A stretch of 64,000 nt of DNA, from the NCBI RefSeq assembly GCF_020510525.1, contig NZ_CP075188.1, forward strand, positions 3,100,001 through 3,164,000, read 5' to 3'. A program made the translations under genes and the position numbers. The stretch is from Quatrionicoccus australiensis (lineage in GTDB: Bacteria; Pseudomonadota; Gammaproteobacteria; Burkholderiales; Rhodocyclaceae). The notes beneath the pieces are model-generated. The model saw only the letters and a list, made by a program, of their open reading frames with translations. It searched no databases and was not told where the DNA came from. This document shows, piece after piece, positions 18,533 to 26,343 of this stretch (the first letter of the stretch is position 1; every line of letters starts with the position of its first letter).

Positions 18533-18835
18533 ATGAAGCTGCTCACCGTCATCGCAGCCGCCGGTCTGGTTGCATCAACCAGCGCCATTGCTGCCGACCC
18601 CCACCTCGCCCGCAACCTGGCTGCCACCTGCGCCAACTGTCACGGCACCAACGGCCACGCCGTCAAGGGCTCGGGCATGGACTCGCTGGCCGGCATGGAA
18701 AAGGCCAAGACCCTGCAAAAGCTGGCCGACTTCAAGAGCGGCGACAAGCCGGCGTCGATCATGCACCAGATCACCAAGGGCTACACCGACGAGCAGCTCG
18801 ACCTGATCGCCGGCTATTTCGCCGCACAAAAATAA
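18533..18835 (+). CDS. fccA: Flavocytochrome c sulfide dehydrogenase, cytochrome subunit
   Basis: A 100-residue class I cytochrome c with signal peptide (cut after SAIAA) and one haem motif CANCH near residue 33, followed by HGTNGHAV and a C-terminal Met ligand region (SIMHQITKGY). It is 12 bp upstream of an FccB-type flavoprotein, so it is the haem partner FccA/SoxE of sulfide dehydrogenase. The ATG at 18533 has AGAGGAGAT before it; a longer frame upstream has no ribosome site. Confidence 0.85.
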   Translation: MKLLTVIAAAGLVASTSAIAADPHLARNLAATCANCHGTNGHAVKGSGMDSLAGMEKAKTLQKLADFKSGDKPASIMHQITKGYTDEQLDLIAGYFAAQK

Positions 18836-18847
18836 GGGGACAAGACC

Positions 18848-20125
18848 ATGCTGCTCATGAAAAGACGTGATTTCCTCAAGACCGGTGCGGCGGCCGGCGC
18901 GCTGGCTTCCCTCTATGGCTGTGCCGGCGGCAACAAGGCCGGCGGCCATGTCGTCGTGGTCGGCGGCGGCTATGGTGGTGCCACCGTCGCCAAGTACCTG
19001 CGCATGTGGAGCGAAGGCGCTGTCCAGGTAACGCTGATCGAACGCAATCCGACCTTCATCTCCTGCCCGATTTCCAACCTGGTCATCGGCGGCACCAAGA
19101 CCATGGAAGACATCACCGTCAGCTACGACGGCCTGAAGAACAAATGGGGCGTGCGCGTCATCCAGGACGACGTCGTAGCGGTCGACGCCGCAAAAAGGAC
19201 GATTTCCCTGAAAGCCGGCGGTGCGATGAGCTATGACCGCCTGGTCCTGTCGCCGGGGGTCGATTTCATGTTCGACCAGATCGGCGGCCTCGACAATGCC
19301 GATGCCCAGGGCAAGATCCTGCACGCCTGGAAGGCCGGTGCACAGACCGTTGCACTGAGAAAGCAACTGGAAGACATGAAGGATGGCGGCACCTACGCCA
19401 TTTCCATCCCCAAGGCACCCTACCGCTGCCCGCCCGGACCCTACGAGCGCGCCTGCCTGGTGGCCGACTACTTCAAGAAGAACAAGCCGAAATCCAAGGT
19501 CGTCATCCTCGACGCCAACGAAGACGTGATGTCGAAGAAGGCGCTGTTCACCAAGGCCTGGGGCGATCTCTACAAGGGCATGATCGAGTACCGCAACAAC
19601 AGCGAGGTCAAGGAAGTCGATGTCGCCAGCAAGACCGCCATGCTCGAGTTCGACAAGTTCAAGGCCGACGTGCTGAACATCATCCCGCCGCACCGGGCCG
19701 GCAACATCGCCGCCAGCGCCGGCCTCAAGCTGATCAACAACCGCTGGGTTGACGTCAACTGGCTGTCGATGGAATCGACCAGCACGCCGGGCGTGCATGT
19801 GCTCGGCGATGCCGTCTTCCCGGCGCCGACCATGCCGAAGTCGGGCCACATGGCGAACCAGCACGGCAAGCTCGCCGCAGCCGCCATCCTCAACCTGCTC
19901 GCCGGCCAGGAACCGAACCCGGCCCCGGTCGTGATGAACACCTGCTACAGCTTCGTCGATAGCAAGAATGTCATCCACGTCTCGTCCATCCACCAGTACG
20001 ACGCAGCCACCAAGCTCGTCCAGCCGGTCAAGGGTGCGGGCGGCGTCTCGGCGGCGCGCAATGAACTGGAAGGCAAGGTCGCCCTCGGCTGGGCCAAGAA
20101 CATCTGGGCCGACATGCTGGCCTGA
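18848..20125 (+). CDS. fccB: Flavocytochrome c sulfide dehydrogenase, flavoprotein subunit
   Basis: A 425-residue FAD-dependent oxidoreductase of the FccB/SoxF family. A twin-arginine-type signal (KRRDFLKTGAAAGALASLYG) precedes the FAD-binding motif VVVVGGGYGGATVAK. Conserved cysteines occur in FISCPISN, YRCPPGPYERAC and NTCYSF, in keeping with the redox disulfide that accepts sulfide. It oxidises sulfide to sulfur or polysulfide in the periplasm and passes electrons to the cytochrome encoded just upstream. A terminator follows at once. Confidence 0.9.
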   Translation: MLLMKRRDFLKTGAAAGALASLYGCAGGNKAGGHVVVVGGGYGGATVAKYLRMWSEGAVQVTLIERNPTFISCPISNLVIGGTKTMEDITVSYDGLKNKWGVRVIQDDVVAVDAAKRTISLKAGGAMSYDRLVLSPGVDFMFDQIGGLDNADAQGKILHAWKAGAQTVALRKQLEDMKDGGTYAISIPKAPYRCPPGPYERACLVADYFKKNKPKSKVVILDANEDVMSKKALFTKAWGDLYKGMIEYRNNSEVKEVDVASKTAMLEFDKFKADVLNIIPPHRAGNIAASAGLKLINNRWVDVNWLSMESTSTPGVHVLGDAVFPAPTMPKSGHMANQHGKLAAAAILNLLAGQEPNPAPVVMNTCYSFVDSKNVIHVSSIHQYDAATKLVQPVKGAGGVSAARNELEGKVALGWAKNIWADMLA

Positions 20126-20143
20126 GATTTCAGCAGCAACCAA

Positions 20144-20173
20144 GACAAAAGGCCGCATTTGCGGCCTTTTGTC
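20144..20173. terminator. Bidirectional terminator between fccB and cytochrome c4
   Basis: A perfect 13-bp stem GACAAAAGGCCGC / GCGGCCTTTTGTC with an ATTT loop. The A-rich and T-rich flanks of the stem allow it to work on both strands, which suits the convergent genes at 20125 and 20191. Confidence 0.9.
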
Positions 20174-20190
20174 TTTCCGGAACGCGACCC

Positions 20191-20808
20191 TCAGTCGAGG
20201 GTTGCGATGTACTCGGCAACGGCGTGGGTTTCCAGCTCGGAGAGCTTGGAGGCGACGGTGTGCATCACCGCGTTGTCGTTGGTCCGCTCGCGCTTGTTGA
20301 ACTGCTTGAGCTGGTCCTCGATGTAGCGCGGATGCTGGCCGGCCAGACGCGGCAGTTGCGGCGAGCCGTAGCCCTTGGCGCCATGGCAGCTGGCACAGGA
20401 AGGCAGGCCGGAGAACTGGTTGCCGCGGTTGAAAACATACTTGCCGACTGCGACCAGTTCGGCATCGCGCATGCTGCGCGCGGCTGCCGGCTTGCTCTCG
20501 AAGAAGGCGCCGAGCGCCTTCATCTCGGCCGTGGTCAGTTCCTCGGACTGCGGTTTCATGGTGTCGCTCTTGCGCTTGCCACTCTTGAAATCGCCGAGCT
20601 GCTTGGCGATGTATTCCGAATGTTGCCCGGCCAGGCGCGGAAAGACCGGACTCGCCGACTCGCCTTCCAGACCATGACACAGGAAGCAGCGCCCGGAAAC
20701 GATTTCCTCGGCACGCGCCAGATCGGCGGCGGCATCCGCCTGTACCGTTGCGCTGAACAGGGCGAGCAAGGCGCCACCAACCAGCAGAAGACTCTTTTTG
20801 TCTGTCAA
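20191..20808 (-). CDS. Dihaem cytochrome c4-like protein
   Basis: A 205-residue periplasmic cytochrome with a signal peptide ending TVQADA. Two similar halves each contain one haem motif: CFLCH near residue 41 and CASCH near residue 138, each followed by PRLAGQH. This internal repeat is the c4 signature. Such proteins pass electrons to terminal oxidases, so it may drain electrons from the Sox and Fcc enzymes. It is divergent from the SoxH-like gene. Confidence 0.88.
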   Translation of the reverse strand: MTDKKSLLLVGGALLALFSATVQADAAADLARAEEIVSGRCFLCHGLEGESASPVFPRLAGQHSEYIAKQLGDFKSGKRKSDTMKPQSEELTTAEMKALGAFFESKPAAARSMRDAELVAVGKYVFNRGNQFSGLPSCASCHGAKGYGSPQLPRLAGQHPRYIEDQLKQFNKRERTNDNAVMHTVASKLSELETHAVAEYIATLD

Positions 20809-20842
20809 TTCACCACCCCTTTTTTAACTGTACACGACACGT

Positions 20843-20860
20843 TTATTATTAAATAATAAT
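20843..20860. promoter_or_regulatory. AT-rich near-palindrome in divergent promoter region
   Basis: The 159-bp gap between the divergent c4 and SoxH-like genes has a strongly AT-rich core, TTATTATTAAATAATAAT, which is nearly symmetric. In this GC-rich sequence it stands out as a likely operator or promoter core. AT-rich dyads are typical of ArsR-type regulators such as the one in the sox operon, but that link is a guess. Confidence 0.4.
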
Positions 20861-20967
20861 TCGCTTACACTTGCCTTTCAATTTAAAAGGAACCAGCCCC
20901 TCTCCGACAACCTCCGAGAAAAGACTGGTCTGAATCACACCATGGAAAAACCATTCGGGAGACACCG

Positions 20968-21978
20968 ATGAACCGCCGCCGCTTTCTACAGAGCACCACC
21001 GCCTTTACGCTGCTGAGCGCCGCCGAGTTTGCCCCCTGGCAAACAATCAGCGCCTTCGCCAAAGAAATGGACGAATTCGTGCGTGGACCGGCAGTCAAGG
21101 ATCATCCGCTGCGCCAGGTCTCGAAGCATGTCTGGATGATCTTCTCGCCGGACGGTTTCCCGACCCCGGAAAACCAGGGCATGATGTGCAACATCACCTT
21201 CGTGAATACCGCCAAAGGCCTGATCGTCGTCGACTCCGGCGCCTCGGTGCAGATTGGCGAAATGGCCATCCGGCAGATCAAGAAGGCGTTCAAGAAACCG
21301 GTGATTGCGATCATCAACACGCATTATCACGGCGATCACTGGCTCGGCAATCATGCCTACGTCGACGCCTATGGCAAGGACCTGCCGATCTACTCGCACC
21401 CGGGCACGATCAAGGCCATCGAGGGCATCCAGGGCAACATGTGGCGCACGCTGATGGAACAATGGACCAACCAGGCAACGCTCGGCACCCGTGTCGTACC
21501 GCCGCGCCTGCCGCTCGAGGACGGCGCCGAGCTCAAGTTCGGCGATGTCACGCTGCGCATCCACCAGTACGGCACCGTGCACACGCCCTTCGATCTCTGC
21601 GTCGAGGTCGTCGAGGACGGCGTCACGCTGCTCGGCGATGTGGCGATGGACCGGCGCATTGCCAACATGGACGACGGCTCCTATCTCGGCACGCTGAAGG
21701 CCTACGCGGCCCTGGAAAAGACCGGCAGCACGCTGTGGCTGCCCGGCCATGGCGAGCCGGGCCCGAATGTCCTGAGCTGGAACCGCGAACTGTTCGAAGG
21801 CATTTACCGCCCCTGCGAACAAGCCATTCGCGACGGCCTCGGGCTGGAAGAAGCCAAGGCGCTGGTGCTCAAGGACAGTCGTGTCGCCAGTCGGGCGCGC
21901 GACACAAAGGGCTTCGAGACCAATATCGGAAAATACGTCAGCCTCGCCTATCTTGAAGCCGAAGCTGCCGGTTTTTGA
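20968..21978 (+). CDS. soxH: SoxH-like metallo-beta-lactamase-fold hydrolase
   Basis: A 336-residue secreted protein. The N-terminus NRRRFLQSTTAFTLLSAAEF is a twin-arginine signal. The zinc-binding motif HYHGDH (near residue 118) and later His/Asp residues (GTVHTPFD, LLGDVAMDRR, LPGHGEPG) are those of the metallo-beta-lactamase fold. Proteins of this kind occur beside sox genes as SoxH; their substrate is uncertain. A small cytochrome c and a SoxW-like thioredoxin follow in the same direction. Confidence 0.75.
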   Translation: MNRRRFLQSTTAFTLLSAAEFAPWQTISAFAKEMDEFVRGPAVKDHPLRQVSKHVWMIFSPDGFPTPENQGMMCNITFVNTAKGLIVVDSGASVQIGEMAIRQIKKAFKKPVIAIINTHYHGDHWLGNHAYVDAYGKDLPIYSHPGTIKAIEGIQGNMWRTLMEQWTNQATLGTRVVPPRLPLEDGAELKFGDVTLRIHQYGTVHTPFDLCVEVVEDGVTLLGDVAMDRRIANMDDGSYLGTLKAYAALEKTGSTLWLPGHGEPGPNVLSWNRELFEGIYRPCEQAIRDGLGLEEAKALVLKDSRVASRARDTKGFETNIGKYVSLAYLEAEAAGF

Positions 21979-21985
21979 GCATTTT

Positions 21986-22002
21986 CCAGCGTCGACCGCT
22001 GG
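21986..22002. repeat. GTCGACC-centred inverted repeat after a stop codon
   Basis: CCAGCG-TCGAC-CGCTGG lies seven bases after the TGA of the SoxH-like gene, preceded by GCATTTT. The same order (stop codon, GCATTTT, dyad with GTCGACC) recurs after the regA and chemoreceptor genes on the other strand. It also overlaps the leader of the next cytochrome gene. Confidence 0.55.
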
Positions 22003-22021
22003 CTGACACAAGGAGTTTTCC

Positions 22022-22336
22022 ATGCGCCATTTCATCACTGCCTGCCTCGCCCTGCTCAGCACTCAGGTCATGGCCAGCGAGCCCTGGGCCAAGGAAGTCG
22101 ACCACAAGGCCGCCAAGGAACTGCACGAAAAAGCCTGCACCGGCTGCCACACGAAAATGTATGGCGGCGACGGCAGCAAGATCTACACGCGCGACGGACG
22201 CATGCTCTCCACCAAGCTGGAGATCCTGCAGCGCGTCGCCTCCTGCAACTCGACCATGAACGCCGGCTGGTTCCCCGAAGAGGAAGGCCATGTCGCCGCC
22301 TGGCTCAACAAGCACTATTACCGCTTTGAAAACTGA
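22022..22336 (+). CDS. Small monohaem cytochrome c
   Basis: A 104-residue secreted protein with signal peptide ending QVMA and one haem motif CTGCH near residue 40. A possible sixth ligand lies in NSTMNAGWF. It has a good ribosome site (AAGGAG). It is placed between the SoxH-like hydrolase and a SoxW-like thioredoxin and overlaps the latter, so an electron-transfer role in sulfur oxidation is likely. I cannot name the family more closely. Confidence 0.8.
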   Translation: MRHFITACLALLSTQVMASEPWAKEVDHKAAKELHEKACTGCHTKMYGGDGSKIYTRDGRMLSTKLEILQRVASCNSTMNAGWFPEEEGHVAAWLNKHYYRFEN

Positions 22337-22814
22337 CCACACCCCGCTGCATCGCCTGCTAGCGGCCGCCCTGCTCGCCCTGCCGGCGCTGGTTTTTGCC
22401 CAGAATAACGCGTTGACCGCCGCCAGCGACCTGCGCGCCGAAGCCGAACAGGCGGCCCGCCACGGCAACCCGCTGATCGTCATGTACAGCCGCGCCGACT
22501 GCCGCTTCTGCGAGGCCATCCGCCGCGATTACCTGAAACCGCTGGCCAACGACCCGCAGCGCAAGGCACAGCTGCTGGTACGCCAGATCAACCAGGACAG
22601 CGATGCGCCAATGACCGGCTTTCGCGGCGAAGCGACGACGCACGCCCGCCTCGCCGCCAGCGAAAAGATCAAGCTGGTGCCGGTCGTCGCCTTCTACGGT
22701 CCGAACGGTCGACGCCTGGCCGAACCGATCATCGGCGTGCGCCTGCCGGACTTCTATCAGGGCTATCTCGATGACGCCATCGAGCAATCGCGCCAGGCAT
22801 TGAAGAAACCCTGA
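22326..22814 (+). CDS. soxW: SoxW-like periplasmic thioredoxin
   Basis: About 162 residues with a signal peptide (HRLLAAALLALPALVFA) and a thioredoxin fold. The active site is CRFC in SRADCRFCEA, with the cis-Pro region at LVPVVAFY. SoxW-type thioredoxins reduce SoxYZ or SoxA in thiosulfate oxidisers. No good ATG exists at the right place; the TTG at 22326, overlapping the cytochrome stop by 11 bases, gives a proper signal peptide. The next candidate is an ATG at 22290, which would overlap more and add a non-hydrophobic stretch. Confidence 0.75.
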   Translation: MKTDHTPLHRLLAAALLALPALVFAQNNALTAASDLRAEAEQAARHGNPLIVMYSRADCRFCEAIRRDYLKPLANDPQRKAQLLVRQINQDSDAPMTGFRGEATTHARLAASEKIKLVPVVAFYGPNGRRLAEPIIGVRLPDFYQGYLDDAIEQSRQALKKP

Positions 22815-22831
22815 AAAAGGCATTTCCTGAC

Positions 22832-22847
22832 GCGTCGACCGCTGCGC
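22832..22847. repeat. GTCGACC-containing partial palindrome after soxW-like gene
   Basis: GCGTCGACCGCTGCGC follows GGCATTTCC about 18 bases after the stop codon. It resembles the other GGTCGACC elements but its dyad is imperfect. No T-run follows. Confidence 0.4.
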
Positions 22848-22878
22848 ATGACGGGCGCAAAAAAGACTGTGATTGTTG

Positions 22879-22913
22879 TTGACAGTGATTCTCATCTGTA
22901 TAAAATGAGAATT
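22879..22913 (+). promoter_or_regulatory. bfd promoter with Fur-box-like inverted repeat
   Basis: TTGACA (22879-22884) and TAAAAT (22901-22906) with a 16-bp spacer form a good promoter. Overlapping it is an inverted repeat ATTCTCAT (22888-22895) with ATGAGAAT (22905-22912), the arrangement and base content of a Fur box. Repression by Fe-Fur of bfd is well established in other bacteria, so iron control is likely here. Confidence 0.75.
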
Positions 22914-22953
22914 ATTCCTGTTTAACCAAACAATCCAGTTTGCGGAGAACACC

Positions 22954-23157
22954 ATGTATGTCTGTGTCTGCCAGGCCGTAACCGACCGCCAGATTCGCGA
23001 AGCCGCCGAAGGTGGCGCGCGGACCTTGAAAGACCTGCGCCGCGATCTCGGCGTGACGCGCGACTGCGGCCGCTGCGCCTCCTGCGCCCGCGAATGCCTG
23101 CGTGAAGCACACGCCGGCGAAGACAAGCCTGGCAATACGCCGCGCCTCGCCGCCTGA
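22954..23157 (+). CDS. bfd: Bacterioferritin-associated ferredoxin
   Basis: A 67-residue protein with the four-cysteine [2Fe-2S] pattern of Bfd: CVC near residues 4-6 and CGRCASC near 38-44. Bfd donates electrons to bacterioferritin so that stored iron is released under starvation. The Fur-like site upstream fits that role. It lies 16 kb from the two bacterioferritin genes and convergent to selD. Confidence 0.9.
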   Translation: MYVCVCQAVTDRQIREAAEGGARTLKDLRRDLGVTRDCGRCASCARECLREAHAGEDKPGNTPRLAA

Positions 23158-23196
23158 GGCCTGGCAAACAAGGCGCTGACTCGCCACTGGCGGCGC

Positions 23197-23232
23197 CAGC
23201 GGTCAACCGCCTAAAAAACGCATTTTTGCCCG
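23197..23232. repeat. GGTCAACC variant of the intergenic palindrome between bfd and selD
   Basis: CAGCGGTCAACCGCC is followed by an A-run and GCATTTTTGCC. It lies in the gap between convergent bfd and selD. One base of the symmetric centre is changed (CAA for CGA). The neighbouring CTGGCG/CGCCAG dyad may serve as a shared terminator stem. Confidence 0.45.
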
Positions 23233-23251
23233 CCGAATACCGCCCAGCGAC

Positions 23252-24298
23252 TCAGGCGACCGTAATTCCCGGCTCACCCTCACCCAGCTCGCCGATCACC
23301 GAAACATGGCTGAAGCCTTGTTGCAGGAAGATCGACAGCACTTCGGTCACCGTGTCCGGCGTACAGGCAACGAGCAGGCCGCCCGAGGTCTGCGGATCGG
23401 TCAGCAAGGCACGCTCGGCATCGCCCAGATGCGCCGCCAATTGGACACCGGCCCCATAGCTCGTCCAGTTGCGCCCGGAAGCGCCGGTGATATTGCCCTG
23501 TTGCGCAAACTCCATGGCCTTGGGCAACAAGGGCACATCGGCAAAATTCAGTCCGGCATGCAGGCCGCTTCCCTTGCAGACTTCCATCAAGTGCCCGAGC
23601 AGGCCGAAGCCGGTGACATCGGTCACGGCATGCACGCCATCAAGACAAGCCAGCACCGGTCCCGGCGTATTGAGCTGGGTGGTGCTTTCGAGCATGGACT
23701 CATACTCGCTGTCGGAAAGCCCGTCCTTTTTCAGCGCCGCGCTGTACACGCCGACCCCGAGCGCCTTGCCGAGGATCAGCTTGTCGCCCGGCCGGGCCGT
23801 TGAATTGCGCTTGAGATGTGCGGGATTGACCAGGCCGATGACAACCAGGCCGTAAATCGGCTCGACCGAATCGATGGTGTGACCGCCGGCAATCGGAATG
23901 CCCGCCGCGCGGCAGACCGCCGCCCCGCCTTCGAGAATGCGACCTATCGTTTCTTCCGGCAACACCTTGACCGGCATGCCGACCAGGGCGAGCGCGAAGA
24001 GCGGCGTGCCACCCATGGCATAGACGTCGGAAATCGCGTTGGTCGCGGCAATCCGTCCGAAGTCATGCGGATCATCGACAATCGGCATGAAGAAATCGGT
24101 GGTCGCGACAATCGCCTGTTGACCGTTGATCTGATAGACCGCGGCGTCGTCGCTGGTTTCGGTGCCGACCAGCAGTTGCGCCGGGATGATGCCCGGCGTG
24201 GTGTTGGCCAGTATCCGTTGCAGCACGTCCGGCGCAATCTTGCAGCCGCAACCGCCGCCGTGCGACAGCCGGGTGAGTTTGATTTCGGATTCTGGCAC
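23252..24298 (-). CDS. selD: Selenophosphate synthase
   Basis: About 348 residues. The N-terminal motif HGGGCGCKI has the catalytic Cys (not selenocysteine) and Lys. The ATP-binding and dimer motifs (TTDFFMPIVDDP, NAISDVYAMGG) are intact. SelD makes selenophosphate for selenocysteine or selenouridine synthesis. A GTG at 24298 with AGGGAG before it gives the usual family length; an ATG at 24334 lacks a ribosome site. No other selenium gene is in the window. Confidence 0.9.
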   Translation of the reverse strand: MPESEIKLTRLSHGGGCGCKIAPDVLQRILANTTPGIIPAQLLVGTETSDDAAVYQINGQQAIVATTDFFMPIVDDPHDFGRIAATNAISDVYAMGGTPLFALALVGMPVKVLPEETIGRILEGGAAVCRAAGIPIAGGHTIDSVEPIYGLVVIGLVNPAHLKRNSTARPGDKLILGKALGVGVYSAALKKDGLSDSEYESMLESTTQLNTPGPVLACLDGVHAVTDVTGFGLLGHLMEVCKGSGLHAGLNFADVPLLPKAMEFAQQGNITGASGRNWTSYGAGVQLAAHLGDAERALLTDPQTSGGLLVACTPDTVTEVLSIFLQQGFSHVSVIGELGEGEPGITVA

Positions 24299-24359
24299 GC
24301 CTGTTTCTCCCTGACTTCTATGCGGCAACAACATTCAATATCTGTATCCGGACACCGGA

Positions 24360-24569
24360 TTACTCGGCGTCGAAGCCGGCATCTTCAATCGCATCGAGCA
24401 GCGCGGCACGGCTGACCACCTGCGGATCGAAGACCACCGTCGCCGCTGCGGCCTCCAGCGACACTTCGGCGGAAGCGACACCGGCCAGCGCGCCCAGCAC
24501 GCCACCAATATTCTTGACACAACCCTGGCAGCTCATGCCACCGATCTTGATCTGCGTAGTTTCCATCAT
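24360..24569 (-). CDS. CopZ-like heavy-metal chaperone (HMA domain)
   Basis: A 69-residue single HMA domain with the metal motif GGMSCQGC near residue 10-17. It is of the type that carries Cu(I) to P-type ATPases such as the CopA encoded upstream. Its ATG overlaps the stop of the GGDEF/EAL gene (ATGA), with AAGGAAGC as ribosome site. This coupling to a c-di-GMP gene rather than directly to copA is unusual. Confidence 0.85.
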   Translation of the reverse strand: MMETTQIKIGGMSCQGCVKNIGGVLGALAGVASAEVSLEAAAATVVFDPQVVSRAALLDAIEDAGFDAE

Positions 24570-26317
24570 GCTTCCTTGTTCAAAAATGGTTGTTCGGCGA
24601 GCAGGCCGGCGATCGCATCGGCCGGCAAGGCACGGCTGAAATGAAAACCCTGCGCCATGTCGCAACCCATCTGGCGCAACAGGGCAAGCTGCTCGGCATT
24701 TTCCACCCCTTCGGCAAGCACGGTCAGGCGCAGGTTGCGCCCCATGCTGACGATGGTCGAGGCAATCGCCCGGTCATCCGAATCGACTTCCAGATCATTG
24801 ATGAAAGAGCGGTCGATTTTCAGTTTACCGACCGGGAAGCGCTTCAGGTAGGCGAGCGAAGAATAACCGGTACCGAAGTCATCGAGCGACAACTCGACGC
24901 CCATCCGGTGCAGCGCCGAAAGCGTGCCGAGATTGATGTCGGCCTCGTACATCACGGTACGTTCGGTGACTTCCAGCTCAAGCCGCCCTGCCTCCAGGCC
25001 GGAGGTGGCGAGCGCGCCGGCGACGACGGCGACAAAGCCGGCCTGGCGGAACTGCACGGGCGCCACGTTCACCGCCATGGTGATCGGCGGCAAGCCCGCT
25101 TCGCACCAGGCCTGCGCCTGGCGACAGGCTTCGCACAGCACCCAGTCGCCAATCGGATTGATCAGGCCGGTCTCTTCGGCGACGTGGATGAAACGATCCG
25201 GCATGATCATGCCGAGATCCGGATGCTTCCAGCGAATCAGCGCCTCGACGCCGATGATCAGGCCGCTCTGCAGATTGACCAGGGGCTGGTAATAGAGCAC
25301 GAACTCGTTCTGGTTCAGCGCACGCCGCAGGTTGCTTTCCATCAGCAGGCGTTCCAGCGTCGCCGTATTCATCTCGCTGGCGTAGAACTGGAAGGTATTG
25401 CGCCCGACTTCCTTGGCCCGGTACATCGCCGCATCGGCATTCTTGAGCAGGGTCTCGAGATCCTTGCCGTCCTGCGGATAGATGCTGATGCCGAGTGACG
25501 GGGTGATGGTCAGCTCATGCCCGCCGACCACGAAAGGCGTCACGCAGACATCGAGCAGACGCCGTGCAACCTCGGCCGCGGCCGCCGCGTGGATGCCGGG
25601 CAGGGCGAAAATGAATTCGTCGCCCCCGAGGCGGGCCAGCGTATCGATGCGCCGCACGGCCGCCGACAGGCGTCCGGAAACCTCGCACAACAAGTCGTCG
25701 CCGACACTGTGGCCGAGCGAGTCGTTGATCCGCTTGAAATGGTCGAGATCGAGAAAGATCAGCGCGATTTCACCCTCGTCGCGCTCGGCGGCAGCCAGCA
25801 ACTGGGCAAAGCGGTCGCGCAGCAGACGCCGGTTGGGCAGACCGGTCAACGGATCAAAATCGGCCAATTCGCGGATTCTGCGCTCGGCCGCTTTCTGCGC
25901 CGAGAGATCGAGCAGGGTACCGACCGAAGCCGGCCGTCCGCCATAAGACGATGGCGAACCAAGGATCTGCACAGGAAAGGTCGAGCCATCCTGATGCACG
26001 GCCGTCAGCTCGTAATTGTGGCCGCTGACGCCCGCGGCACGCAGCTGCATCTGGTCGAGAACGAAGGGGTGCTGCTCGGGAATGATCAGGTCGAGCGGCC
26101 CCTTGCGGTCGACCAGCTCTTCGGCCGTAAAACCGAACAGGCGCAGGAAACAGGGATTGACGTATTTGAACAGGCGGTCCTGCACAACAAAGATGCCGAC
26201 CTGTGCAGCGTCCATGGTCGCCAGGAAGTGGGCTTCCTGCTCAGCCAGAAGATTGGCAGCAGTATCTTCCGTCACTAGCAACGGCTCCTGCACACGCCCC
26301 CCGCCTGCAACGGTCAT
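24566..26317 (-). CDS. PAS-GGDEF-EAL cyclic di-GMP protein
   Basis: A 583-residue cytoplasmic protein without membrane helices. A PAS domain (about residues 30-150) is followed by a GGDEF domain with an intact LGGDEF site and an EAL domain with EALIRW, DDFGTGYSS and KIDRSF motifs. Both catalytic sites look intact, so it could make or break c-di-GMP. It stands 26 bp after copA and overlaps the copZ-like gene, suggesting that copper state and c-di-GMP are linked here. Confidence 0.92.
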   Translation of the reverse strand: MTVAGGGRVQEPLLVTEDTAANLLAEQEAHFLATMDAAQVGIFVVQDRLFKYVNPCFLRLFGFTAEELVDRKGPLDLIIPEQHPFVLDQMQLRAAGVSGHNYELTAVHQDGSTFPVQILGSPSSYGGRPASVGTLLDLSAQKAAERRIRELADFDPLTGLPNRRLLRDRFAQLLAAAERDEGEIALIFLDLDHFKRINDSLGHSVGDDLLCEVSGRLSAAVRRIDTLARLGGDEFIFALPGIHAAAAAEVARRLLDVCVTPFVVGGHELTITPSLGISIYPQDGKDLETLLKNADAAMYRAKEVGRNTFQFYASEMNTATLERLLMESNLRRALNQNEFVLYYQPLVNLQSGLIIGVEALIRWKHPDLGMIMPDRFIHVAEETGLINPIGDWVLCEACRQAQAWCEAGLPPITMAVNVAPVQFRQAGFVAVVAGALATSGLEAGRLELEVTERTVMYEADINLGTLSALHRMGVELSLDDFGTGYSSLAYLKRFPVGKLKIDRSFINDLEVDSDDRAIASTIVSMGRNLRLTVLAEGVENAEQLALLRQMGCDMAQGFHFSRALPADAIAGLLAEQPFLNKEA

Positions 26318-26343
26318 CGAAACTCCTGCTCCCCTTTTGCCTG

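Noticed and set aside
18575..20680. 701-codon minus-strand frame across fccAB
   Set aside because: It lies opposite two recognisable genes and a terminator and reflects high-GC codon bias.
23252..24298. SelD as a selenoprotein
   Set aside because: The catalytic position in HGGGCGCK is encoded as Cys, with no in-frame TGA.
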